From the NCBI GenBank assembly GCA_018350325.1, contig JAEVLN010000003.1, positions 3,316,441 through 3,380,440 of the forward strand: a stretch of DNA of 64,000 bases, written 5' to 3'. Position 1 is the first letter of the stretch. Each line of letters starts with the position of its first letter. Below the pieces are notes generated by a model, which was not told the DNA's origin, searched no databases, and saw only the letters and a program-made list of their open reading frames with translations. This stretch comes from Globodera rostochiensis (taxonomy: Eukaryota; Nematoda; Chromadorea; Rhabditida; Heteroderidae). A program made the position numbers and the translations under genes. This document shows, piece by piece, positions 32,768 through 44,347 of the stretch.

Positions 32768-33598
32768 TTTAAAGTGCCTTTTTTGTATATGTACGGTAAA
32801 TTTTGGAAATCGGTTAATTCCAGAATTTCCCGGTAAATTTTGGTAATTCTAATACTGCCTTGAGCGGGAAATTTTGAAATTCTGTGTGAGAAATTTTGAA
32901 AGTCAACAACTTTTTTTAAACTCAAAACCAAATTAAAGAAATAGATGAAATTAGAAAGCTATATTGAGACATTTATTTGTTAGGGAAAAAAGCTAATTAT
33001 AAGCGGTTCAATTCGTTGACTCCTTGACGAGAAATCGAATTGAGAATTTTTTTTTTGAATCAGTTGAAATTTTGAAAATCAAGGAAAAATGACTTCTGCA
33101 GCTTTGTTTGATTCACGAAAAACATGTTTTCGTTTTAAAGAGGCTCGTGAATTTACTTGCCAAGATATGAATAATTCAAACCTTTCTTGTCAATAATCCT
33201 TTATAGAAAGTTTAGTTTTTTCCCTTTCTAAAAATGCAGCCCATAAATTAAGCTTTTTTTCTGTCCAATACACTTAAAGATAGAAAGAAGTTTTCAAACA
33301 TTTTTAATTTTCAAAAACGAAAAAAGAACCCGGTTTTTGGAGCCTATTTTGGCATTTCTCACCTATTTAGGCGCCTATTTTGCAGATTTTTCAAGCCCCG
33401 TGAGTGCCCAGTTGACCCCAATCGCAAAACACAAAATAAAATGTTTTGCTGGAAAAGGACGGGAATTTCAAACTTAACGGGGTGGGAATCCCGCACGCCC
33501 AATTTTCTTATTATTTTAGGCACCTAATTTTCTTAATAATTAGGCGCTCTTCCGTCGTCGCACAATTTTCGATATTTGTCACCCAGTTTTTCTAGATA
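32768..33598. other. Divergent intergenic region (EXOSC1 / CPSF2)
   Basis: AT-rich region between two RNA-processing genes transcribed apart. The part near 32990-33110 resembles 1880-1970, and the part near 33170-33260 resembles 6150-6250, so it is partly made of old dispersed repeats. No coding exon is seen. Confidence 0.5.
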
Positions 33599-36500
33599 AT
33601 GACTTCAATAATCAAATTGGAAGCTTTATCCGGTGTTCAAGACGATGGGCCTTTGTGTTATCTGTTGCAGGTTCATCACTTTCTGTTAGTTTGGTTAAAT
33701 GTTTCATTTCGGGTCGATCAAGTGTATTTTTTGCTCGACTGTGGCTGGGATGAACAGTTTGATCTGGCATACATCGAGGCCATAAAGATGCGGATACCCC
33801 AAATAAATGCTGTGCTCATCAGTTACGGAGACATCCCGCACATTGGCGCATTGCCTTATCTGTTCAAAAATGGGCTGAATTGCCCTGTTTACGCAACGGT
33901 GATGTTGACAATATGTTCACTAATTGTATCACTGGTCAAGATTTAGGTCCCGGTGTACAAAATGGGGCAGCTTTTTCTCTATGACTGGATAAATGGGCAC
34001 ATGAATGTTGAGGACTTTTCGCTGTTCAATTTCGATGACATCGATTTGGCGTTCGAGAAAGTGCAACAAGTCAAGTACAGTCAGACGGTGGGGCACTTCT
34101 ATAATCCACATAAATTTTACCAATTACCAATGAAAATTTCAACATCGTTTAGATTTTGTTGAAAGGGGACAACGGCCTCCAAATTACACCGTTCCCCGCG
34201 GGCCATCACATTGGGGGTGCGATATGGCGTATTACGAAAATGGGAGATGAGGAGGTTAGCTGACAAGGAGGCCGAATGACCAGAATATTGGATGGCCATA
34301 GGGGGGGGGGATCCCCGAAATAAAATTTGACAAAACATAGGGGGACTCTTTTGTTTTGCTATATTCGAATTTTTGGACCAATTTTCTTAACAAATTGGCA
34401 TCAAAAAATTTTCCCGTCTGCGCTTTTCTTAAACAAAAATGCTGCACCGTTCCCTCCTTGACTCATTTTTTATACTAAACTGCGAGGGCGTACCTAGAGC
34501 CTTTTTTCGGAGGGGGGGGGGCTAATTTGAAAAAAAGTCAATCTTTAGGGGTGCTTCTTTGTATTTTATTGCATTTTGTTAAGCAATTTTTCCCCAAAAA
34601 AGTTCAATTTTCAGTAAATCTTTTAGAATCCCCCCCCCCCCCCCTGGGTACGCCCTTGCCAAACTGTATATTTGGCGTAAGAGGATTACTGCTTGAGCAC
34701 CCTCCTCCCCTCCTGAAGCTACGGCCCTGATTTGGATCGAATGTTTCAGATAGTCTACGCGGTTGACTTCAATCATAAAAAGGAGCGACATTTAAACGGA
34801 TGCACATTTGACGGTCCGTATCTGTTTATCCTGTTTAACGAACGCTTCACTTTTCTTAATTCTATTTATTTATAACATTGTTTGTCCAATTAGGGATTGG
34901 AAGGCCAAATTTACTTATCACCGATGCTTTCAACGCACTCTATACGCAACCAAAGCAAAAACAACGTGACGAGAATTTGGTCTCCAAACTTCTTGCAACA
35001 GTTCGTGACGGAGGCGATGTTATGATCGTTAGTGGGAAAAAGGCTGTTAAAAAATTTTGCATTAAGGCTTTAGATTATTGACACGGCAGGACGAGTGCTT
35101 GAAATTGCCCATTTATTGGACCAACTCTGGCAAAAGTTAGGTTTAATTTGTCGTTGTTCTGATCAGACGACCTCCCCCCCCCCCCCCCCCTCCAGTAAGG
35201 AAGCGGGGCTGATGACATACAATTTGGTCATGTTGAGTGCTGTCGCATCGTCCGTAATTGAGTCGGCGAAATCGCAAGTCGAATGGATGTCCGACAAAAT
35301 ATTGCGCATTTTTGAGGCGGGCAGACACAATCCATTTCAATTCAAACACGTCAAATTCTGCCATACTTTGACCGACCTGAATCGAGTTCGCTCGCCAAAG
35401 GTAAACAAGTTGCGACTTTACTTTAACATTGGTGACCAAAGGTTGTTTTGGTCAGTGGGTTGGACATGGAAAGCGGATTTTCTCGTGAACTTTTTCTGGA
35501 ATGGTGCACTGACACCAAAAATATGGTGATTGTCTCAGGTACAATTGATTATGTATACAATAAGATCGTAACGTAAAGAATGATTTCTGCATGGAATGTA
35601 AAAATCATAAGGAATATAATTGAAGGGGTATTTTACGATCGTTTTAAACTGATTAGATATATTAAATTATTGTTAGTTAACAAAGAAAATTTTTCCGGTC
35701 GTTCCGGTGATCGGACCCTTGCTTCCAAGCTCATCAGAATCGCCGATTCAAGAGAGAAAAAGCGTGCAACGAACAACATGGTCACATTGGGAGTGAAAGT
35801 ATGTTTATCTATTGAAATTTGTCTATGAGTCTTCTTCAGAGAAGAATTAAATTGGAAGGCACGGAATTGGAGGCGTATTTGACAAAGAAAAGAGAGAAGG
35901 AACAGGAAGCTGCGAGGATCAGGTGAATTTGTTATTCTTGAAGGCATCTTATTCATTTCTTTGTGTCCTGATCTTTGTTTTTTATCTCGTTGCCAATTTT
36001 TGATCATTCCCACGTTCTGTCGTTTTGTACCCAACTGCATTTGATAAATTGGAATAATTGAAGGCTTGAAACTGTTCGACGCAATGCTAGGCTTGAGAAC
36101 GTGGAATCGTCCGATGAGTCGGATGACGAGGAAACCCTGGCCGCTGTTGTTGCTTCAGTGACGGCTGCTGGTGGGAAGAATGGCAATTTATCGAATAAAA
36201 ATTCGGGTAAAAATGGCGAAGTTTTGATAACAACCAGAGATAGATAGAGCCTTTAATCTGGTGCATAGTCAAATTATTATCGGATGTTTATTGTTCAAAT
36301 GTATTTCAGGTGAGGTGCAGAGACGTGGCACAGTGAGTGGCGTGGGAGGTGTTCAGCGAACCACGACCGGAGGTGGTGCTGTCAACACATCCAACTCTTA
36401 CGACATAATGCGACGCTTTGAACAGAATCAGCGCATTTCCTTCTTCAAACAGGTCGATCGATCTCATCCAGAAATTCTGTCGCAAAATAGCTTCTGTTTC

Positions 36501-37989
36501 AGAACAAAAAGCAGTTTCCAATGTTTCCTTACCAGGAGGAAAAGTCAAGGGTGCGCGCAAAAGTTGGGCAACCGTTTTTTTACCATTCAATTTCAGTGGG
36601 ATGATTATGGCGAGATCATTCGCCCGGAAGAGTACATCATCGCCGACTCCGCCGCTGCTCCACAGCATTTGGCGACGGTGGCGAATGAGAAGGACGCCGT
36701 GGGGGAGGAGGGAGACGTCGAAGAGCAGCGACGGGTGGTTGTGGAGGAATGGCCCACGAAATGCATTTCGTACATTACCAAAATTGAGGTGCAGAACGAT
36801 TTTGTATGGATTTACTATACAAACACAGAATTTGATAATAGATCTTGTGCAAAGTCGAATTCATCGATTTTGAGGGGCGTTCGGACGGCGAATCGATCAA
36901 AAAACTTTTGAGTCAAATTAAGCCTAAGCAGTTGGTGGGTTTCTTCCGAACGACAAAGCTCCGAGATTCTCGACCGATGCTTTTTAGGTCATCGTTCATG
37001 GCACAGCCGCTGCTACACGACACCTGGCACAATTTTGCCAAGAACAACAAATAGTTCAGGCAAAGTTTTGCTGATTGGACAGAGTTTGGTTTTATATCGT
37101 TTTATATTTTAGGGCAAAATTTTTACGCCAACGCTCGGCGAAGTAATTGATGCGACAATTGAATCGCACATTTTCCAAGTGACACTCTCCGACCAACTGA
37201 TGTCTTCGCTGCTTTTCCAAACGGTGTGTTTCAGAGTTTTGGATTAACTGTGTATATTCAAAAAATTCAAACATTTGATTAGTACGCATTTTGCTTCAAG
37301 AAATAGTTAATTAAAATTGTTAAAGCGTTTAGGTGAAAGAAGCCGAGCTTAGTTGGTTGGACGCCCGCATCATTCGGAAGTCAGCGATAGTTCCGGTAGC
37401 TCTTGACCAAGCGACGGCTGAAGAGAGAGAGGAGGGGGAGGGGGAGCGTCGTCCTTCGGAGGAGCAGCAACTTAACGGGGGAGCGATGGAGGGGGAAGCG
37501 CCCGTGGGGGGAAAGTCTGGGGGGGAGGGACCGGAAGAGGCGGACGAGCAAATGGAGTCTGACGAAACGCCGGCGGAGTCGGGGGAGGAGACCCAAGGCC
37601 AGTCAGCGGTATCCGGCAGCAGAAAGAGTGCTATCAGAGTGCCTGACCAACTTTTTCTCGAACTTCTCCCCTCCAGCGCCATCCCACCGCATCAGTCGGT
37701 GTTCGTCAACGACCCAAAGGTACTGTGTTCGTACATCTCTTCGTCCACTCTGCACGAAATCTCGATAATGTTCTATTGTAAATTATTTCTTCGAGCTCAG
37801 TTGACGGACCTCAAACAGTTGCTCACCTCCAATGGATTCCACGCTGAATTCCATTCCGGCGTCCTCTACGTGAACAATGTGGCCAGTGTTCGGCGAAACG
37901 AGGCCGGCCGATTTCATGTGGAGGGATACGCTTGTGCCGACTATTTCAAAGTGCGAGAATTGGTTTATGCACAGTTCGCTATTGTCTGA
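33599..37989 (+). CDS. cpsf-2: CPSF2 (CPSF100), mRNA 3'-end processing factor
   Basis: CPSF2 is the catalytically inactive metallo-beta-lactamase partner of the CPSF73 endonuclease in cleavage and polyadenylation of pre-mRNA. The start [20 protein letters not shown] and the end LVYAQFAIV match the family's ends. In between are '[11 protein letters not shown]', '[17 protein letters not shown]', '[18 protein letters not shown]', '[15 protein letters not shown]', '[16 protein letters not shown]', '[20 protein letters not shown]', '[18 protein letters not shown]', '[12 protein letters not shown]', '[15 protein letters not shown]', '[20 protein letters not shown]' and '[10 protein letters not shown]'. 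The beta-lactamase ligands are degenerate, as expected for CPSF100. The intron at about 34256-34747 holds inserted elements. The intron before about 35192 ends in a 17-nt C tract. Between 33671 and 33720 the frame stays open, and it is unclear whether a small intron is removed. A 3' acidic, Gly/Glu-rich insert lies at 37400-37600. Confidence 0.92.
34290..34745. repeat. Cluster of MITE-like insertions in a CPSF2 intron
   Basis: Includes a segment 'ccgaaataaaatttgaca' preceded by a G run (34306-34330), related to those at 13569 and 14890, and an inner complete short element at 34483-34658. The right part 'gaagctacggccctga' near 34722 resembles an end of the same family. The intron is correctly bounded by 'GAGGAG|gttagc' and 'gtttcag|ATAGTCTACGC'. 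Confidence 0.6.
34483..34658. mobile_element. Short hAT-type MITE, 176 bp
   Basis: Inverted ends: left CGAGGGCGTACC and right, reverse-complemented, CAAGGGCGTACCC. They match the termini of the 655-bp element at 14856-15510. The flanks CTAAACTG (34475-34482) and CCAAACTG (34659-34666) agree at 7 of 8 bases, consistent with an aged 8-bp duplication. G and C runs lie just inside the ends. Confidence 0.7.
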
Positions 37990-39309
37990 TGTGAATGTTC
38001 GATTGGATTTAGCACAAAATTGCAAGGGGAAGTTATGATCGCAAGTGTTTGTCTGTAAATTGTTTTGGGAAAAAGCGCCGATCGTTCGCATGAGATGGGT
38101 TGGGCTGCCCCTCGTTAATAATGCGACCGTTACGTTTTATTGCGAACATTTTTCATCCTTTTATAGATGATCTCTGTTGTTTGTTTCCCATTAATTATTA
38201 TTAAACATTTTTGCGGCATCAACGATTATTGCGATCTTCGCATCTCCGGTTTTTTGCTTCCAAATATAGTTTTCGAACTCCATTCTGCTGTTTGTCCATT
38301 CTTAGCCTTTCACGCGTCCAACCGCGGGGGGGGGGGGGGGATGGACAAGCGAATCGTCGTCCTTCCTCTTCACGGCGCTTTCATTTCGTTAAAACTTCTC
38401 TCCCTTCTCCATGTTCTCATCCCCCCCTCTTATTGTGTGATAACCGCCTCTGACCAACGACTACTCTAACCACCCGCCGCCCGTCCACTGATCCAATCCA
38501 AACCCTTCTTCCGTCTCTGGCGGCGGTTTATGCTGCGCTCTTCGCAAATAATATTTCGGACACTTGGCTGGGAGGGAAGGATGGGTGGTGGGAGAAAGGA
38601 CAAAAATTCTCTCCCTTGGGGGGGGGGGGGGAATATAATAATAATAATAAGATGGTGAGGCGGAGGGATTGAATGGCGGTGGCTGGCATCTCCTTCCAGA
38701 GGGAGTCAGTCATTCCCTCCCCCCCCCCCCCAGCATGACAACTCACCTTCACAATGTCCATTCAAAATTAGCCACTTCAGCAGCGGCAGAGGGATTTTTA
38801 AATTTTTTTTTGACCTAAAGGAGGAAAATAAGTCAAAAAATCGCAGAATAAAATCTGACTTTTGAGATGCAATTGCCTGGAGGGCGCTCAAAGTGTTTTT
38901 CCAACCGAATTATCGCCTCGGGGAATTTCAATGCTTAAGCCATCGATGTACTCTTTTTCTTGTTTTGCCCTTTCACAACACTTTCAATTCCTTTTGTTGT
39001 TATTTCAACACATTTTGTCAGGTAGCCATTGGATACAGCCAACCCCACCCAAATTGGGGGTTGGCGAAATGGGAGGGGACCGGGGAGGGGGGGAGCATTC
39101 CATTTGCTTAGTGGTCGAGAGTGGTCAGCGGCGGGAACGGGGACAAGGTGGGCGGATTAGGCTTTGAAGTAATTCGAGCGGCTCGCACAGTAAGCGCCAA
39201 AAGGGAGAGCGCTTCCGTCCATCGCCATTTTTGCACGCGCGGCGTACCGGTCGAATGGACGACGGAAGGAAGCGCAGGGTGGGGGGGGGGGTATTTGGTC
39301 TGAGCTGTG

Positions 39310-39640
39310 CTTTCCACATCATCCGTCCGTCATCCGTCCGTGTTCATTTCATCTTCATCATCATCCGTCCGTCATCCGTCCGTGTTCATTTCATCTTCAT
39401 CATCATCCGTCCGTCATCCGTCCGTGTTCATTTCATCTTATCATCATCCGTCCGTGTTCATTCCATCTTCATCATCATGCGTCCGTGTTCATTTCATCTT
39501 CATCATCATCCGTCCGTGTTCATTTCATCTTCATCATCATCCGTCCGTGTTCATTCCATCTTCATCATCATCCGTCCGTGTTCATTTCATCTTCATCATC
39601 ATCCGTCCGTGTTCATTCCATCTTCATCATCATCAGGTTT
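39310..39640. repeat. Tandem repeat of about 31 bp
   Basis: Unit 'catccgtccgtgttcatttc' plus 'atcttcatcat', with the first copies carrying an extra 'ccgtccgtcat'. Nine or so copies. It lies in non-coding DNA upstream of the RasGAP gene. Open frames here are repeat artefacts. Confidence 0.9.
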
Positions 39641-41284
39641 CGTCGTCCATCGGCTGTCTGATTCTTCAGCTTCCCCAATTTTGTCTGTTTGCCCAATGCA
39701 TTCATTCTTTTCTTTGCTAATCTAATGCGCTTTACTTCCTCGTCTTTCTTTTATGTGCCTCTTCGTTTTACCGTCTTTTTTTTACCTATGCGTCCTCCCC
39801 CACCCCCACCCCTCGGGGGTCAATCTTCACTCTTCCTCATTGGGCTCGTTCCTCCACTAACTTGTTCTTCCGTTCCGTTCTCACCATCCCCAGTGTTATT
39901 TGCTTCTTGCTCTCACCTTCAAATGCAAATTGGCTACATTTGGTCACTGGAGAGTGACCATTTCTCGAGGCTGACGATGTCTCAACTGATCGACTGATCG
40001 GGTGATCATCTCTCATCTTTACCCTAACCCGCTCCGGGGGATGGGTCAACTTTACCCCCCTCCCCGTCATATTTGCTCCCGCTGGGATTAATTTTGTGTG
40101 GGAATAGCTAAGTATTGCAGCTCTTTTTTGGGGAGATTCTCGTCAAATCCTCCCTTCATCATTTATTCCCCCCTCCGATCCGTTCACAAAAATTCGTCTT
40201 TTTTCACAAAATCGATTATAGATCGCATTTAAGGATGCCAAATTAAATGATTGCAGCAGCCAATAAAAAATTTGCCTCATTCACTCTGGATTTTCGACGA
40301 CGTCCCCGTTCTCCGGCTCGCGGATTTACTGAAAAAGCGCCATCATCGTCCATCTGTCAAATTCCAAAAAGTCCGAGCACCGGCAAATGGAAGCTTGCCG
40401 GCGGCAATTGGTCCCCTCTTGGCAGGAGACAATGTGACGGGGAATCGAAATGCCATCATCGTCCGTCCACGGCGGCACTGGGAGAGGGGGGAAGGGGCAG
40501 CGGGGGAGGGGAGAAGGAATTGGAAGAAGACGGCAGTGGGAAAAATGCAAATGGGCGCAGGGCGATGGAAGGGACGAAAAGCGGGGGGGACGGGCGATGG
40601 CATCGGCAGAATCCGCCAGTGCCCCGGAAGAGGACGACGACGACGACGATGACCATCGGCAGAAGACGGCTCGCAGAGAAGAAAGGTGGGCTCGGCCATA
40701 ACGGCGAATTGCCATTCCGGTCGCCTTCCCCGTAGGGCAAATTCCCTTTGGACGGAAATATTTTAATTTTTCAAATTCACTTAGAATAGCCGCCTTTTTT
40801 GTATTATCATTGTCAATCCTTCCACAATTCTCTATCAATTCAATGCAAAACCCTTGCCCATTCTATCTGTCCCAGGATTTGTCCCTCGGGCACCCAATTC
40901 CATTAATTGAATGTGCCGGTCGATAGCGATGCCACGCCGCCGCATTCCCTGGAGGCGATGGCACAGCCAAATTGTCAACCGGCCCAAACTTTCCAGTGAT
41001 ATAAATAGTAACAATTATTTCAGTGGTTATAAACTATTTAACCCCACCCGCCCCGGCAACTTTCCCAATGCAATTGCGGCTATTTCAATTTGCACCCCCT
41101 AAATGATTGCGCCCCCCCCCCAAACTCCCCACAAATTTCGATGTTTTGAAGGGTTTCTCCGGGGGATGAGACAATGGCAGTTGAATTTGGGGTTTGAAGG
41201 GACAAAACGAAATGATCCGGGGAAGTGAGGGGGGGGGGGGGGACAAAACACTGGACGGACGGACAAAAGCGGCGGCGGGTGGGG

Positions 41285-41490
41285 GCAGCCCAGGCAAACC
41301 CCCCCCCCCCCTCCCAGAGGCTTCTCCCCTCCCTCCCCCCTCAAAGGCTTCCCCCCCCCCCCCCCCAAAGGCTTCCCCCCCAAAGGCTTCTTCCCCCCCC
41401 CCCCCCCTCAAAGGCTTCCCCCCCCCAAAGGCTCCCCCCCCCCCCAAAGGCTTCTCCTCCCCCCCCCCCCCCCCAAAGACTTCTTCTTCC
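41285..41490. repeat. C-run compound repeat
   Basis: Alternation of C tracts (6-16 nt) with 'aaaggcttc', about eleven times. It is low-complexity, probably slippage-prone, and open in several frames on both strands, giving spurious Pro- or Gly-rich ORFs. A second C-dense block occurs at 42185-42420. Confidence 0.85.
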
Positions 41491-44347
41491 ATCGTTTAAA
41501 GGCTTTTGCCCACCCAGAATTAACAATTCGGCGATTTATAGCTAGTCTCTGGTGTTATTGTGTCTATTCATCGTCCAATTGCAAAATTATAGCAAAAGTG
41601 CCAATTTTCCTATAAATGTTCCTCCAACTTCCACTCGACTTTGCTCATGATGACTCGGTCATTGTGGACTTCGAATTTGTGCGCTTTCCTCATCGCCACT
41701 CCAAATTTCTGTCTGTCCGAGGTAAGGAAGGAACTTTGAAATTCTGATGACCGATAAGAGCTAAGAAAGACCTTTCTTATCGAATCTTTATTTGGCTTCA
41801 AATATCTGGAATTGAGGTGTTTTTTGTTTTTGAACGGAAAGTTAAATAGTGATTAATTATATCTTTTAACAAAAAAGATGCTTTTTCCGATCACTTAACC
41901 AAAAACAAAATTGTTAAAGCAAAAACAGGCTTTTCATCTGGCATCTATTCTAAGCATAAACTTTTCCTTGGGGCGCCTTCATTGGAGATGGAATTAATTG
42001 TGGCGTTGTTGGAGCGTCAGGAGATTTTGGAGATGAGGGGAGCGGGAGACGGACGAGTCGGATTTGATCGGAATTGGTGTTTCATGCAAACACACCTCGC
42101 CCATTCCCTCCACAAAACAACAAATTGCGCGCTATTCAACACGTACACTTCTAGCCAATCCCGTAGAGGACATCGATGAACCTTGGACGGACCCCCCCCC
42201 CCCCACCCCACCCCCCTTACCAGCAACCCCCCCTCCCCTCCCCTCCCCGTCCCCCCCCCACCCCCCCCCTTACCCCCTCACCCAACCCAGCAACCCCCCC
42301 CCTCCCCCCCCCCAACCTCTCTTCCAAATACCCTCCGCGTGTCGATCGATTCAACAATCTCCTCCCCCCTCCCCGACCAACCGCCCCACCCCCCCCCCTT
42401 ACCCACCACACGTCCCTCCCCACCTCCGATTCATTCTATTCTTCTTCCACCCACTCTTCCGCCCACCACATTGTTTCCTGTTAATCATCATCATCATCAC
42501 CCCATCATCATAAGCTGAACCGACGGAGAAACATTGCCTTGATCATCCCCGCCGCTTTCCCTCCCCCGGCCCATTCATTCGCTTGCCTCCCTCTCACTCA
42601 TTGTCAGCTCCCGTCATGGAATGATGAGTGATAAGGGCTAAAAAAAGCACCAGCAGCAGGGAACCAGCAAAAGCAAAGCCTACTTCCGTCCATAAAAACG
42701 CAGCAGCAAACCCTCCCCCCCCCTCCCCCCCCCCGCCCTCTAATAGCGGCGGTAGACCAGACAGCGAGAGAAACCGGAAAAGAGAGACTTGGATAGAGAC
42801 GGAGAGAGGAGGCTGGCGGGAATCCGAAAGAGCGGCGATCCAACGACGCTTTTCTTGTCAATGATCGACTGCCACAAAAGAGTGCCTCCAGCAGCGAGTT
42901 TCTCTATCAAAGACGACGGAGTCCGCCAACTCCAATCAAAACAAAAACAGTCCAAAAAATCATTTAAACAACAAACACTTACAAATTAATTGACAGCCTA
43001 CCGCCAAATTGCCTAAGGGCGTAATATCCGACTTTGCCCCTGGGCTTTCTTCCCCCAAATATTTTGCACCAAAATCGACCGAATCGACAGATTTCTTCAA
43101 ATCGTCCATTGGCGCCGAATGCGCTACGATGAGCGCACCGCCGTGGCATCCGCTGTCACTGCTCGGCGCTATTTTGTCCGTCCTGCGTTGGCTTTGCCAA
43201 TGGACCGTCCGTCGCGTTTGTTGCTGCTCCTCTCGGGACGACAAAATGTCATCGGTCGGCCACGGGGAAGAAGGGCGACGAGGGCAGTGCCGGCGGAGTC
43301 CCCTTCCGCTGCATGGACTGGGAGAGCTGACAGACCCCTTGCTGGCCAACCTGGACCAGCCTCTGCAGTTGCACACGCCACCCGACGACGAAGGTGCCCC
43401 TTCCCCTCCCCCCCCCCCCCCCCCCCCCCGCCTTCCCCGGCCCCATTTCCGCGCTTCTATTAAACTTTGACGGGGGGGGGGATCCGGAGTTTATTTCCAA
43501 AGTGAATGATCCATTTTCCACAGTCCAATGTCAGTGTCAGGTTCTTTATTCTCTTTTGTGGTCCTGAAACTGAAACCGATTGGATGTCATAAAGCAGTTA
43601 GCTACGTTCTGCTGGGGTCGGCAGGACAATGAACGGAAGGATCGCTTTCCCGTCATGGCCATTTCCAATAGTCCAAAGTATGGCACGGACCCCAACAAAT
43701 GCCATTAAATATGGTATTATGGCCCCCGCCCCCCGCCCCTCCGACTTTTCCATTCACTCCACACGTTGCCTTCCGGCGATGATATGCCCCACTCTACCGA
43801 TAATTCAATCTTCTCATTTGTCAGACCCTCTACTGGAGAGAATTGTAACTAATCCTCAAATGCAAATGGTTAGATGGTTTTGCCCATAAGTCCCCCCCCC
43901 CCCTTAATCTCTCTCTGCTAATTACTTTTGATCAGCCCTCCCCCCCCCCCCTAATCTCTGCTAATTACTTTTGATCAATCCCTCCGTTGAAGAGAACGTG
44001 TCAGCGACGGAATTGGATGGGTCGGCCGGGGACCGCGGCATTGGCAGGGGCGAAACGCGCAGTTTGGACCGGCACTTCGTCACTTGGCAGGGAAGACGGC
44101 ACAACGAAACGACACAACTCGCCAGAGACATTGTAATTTTATAGAATTTGCGTTAGACAATTGATTTTAGTGAAATTTTGTTTTATTTAATTTTCTATAT
44201 TTTTTTGACAAAATTAAATTGAGCCCGGCTGAAACGAAACTTTCTCAGGAAAAGTATGGGATTCCCGGTCTTACTAAAATTTGAATTCCTATTCCTGTAA
44301 ATGTTTTTTACCGGCGGGCTCTGGGTTTAAATTTCATTCTTTTTCAG

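Larger units (their letters stand above)
37990..44347. other. Gene-poor low-complexity region
   Basis: Long interval between CPSF2 and the first firm RasGAP exon. It contains many G/C homopolymers, the tandem array at 39310-39640, C-rich arrays at 41285-41480 and 42185-42420, and no exon I can prove. A segment at about 43120-43400 (CCCSSRDDKMSSVGHGEEGR, then 'LTDPLLANLDQPLQL') ends at a possible donor (GAAG|gtgccc) and may be a 5' exon of the RasGAP gene. The rest is probably promoter or first-intron sequence. Confidence 0.45.

Noticed and set aside
40247..40838. Overlapping ORFs of 118-170 codons on both strands
   Set aside because: Biased composition (GGG/GAC-rich) with no splice context, no recognisable domain and equal openness on both strands.
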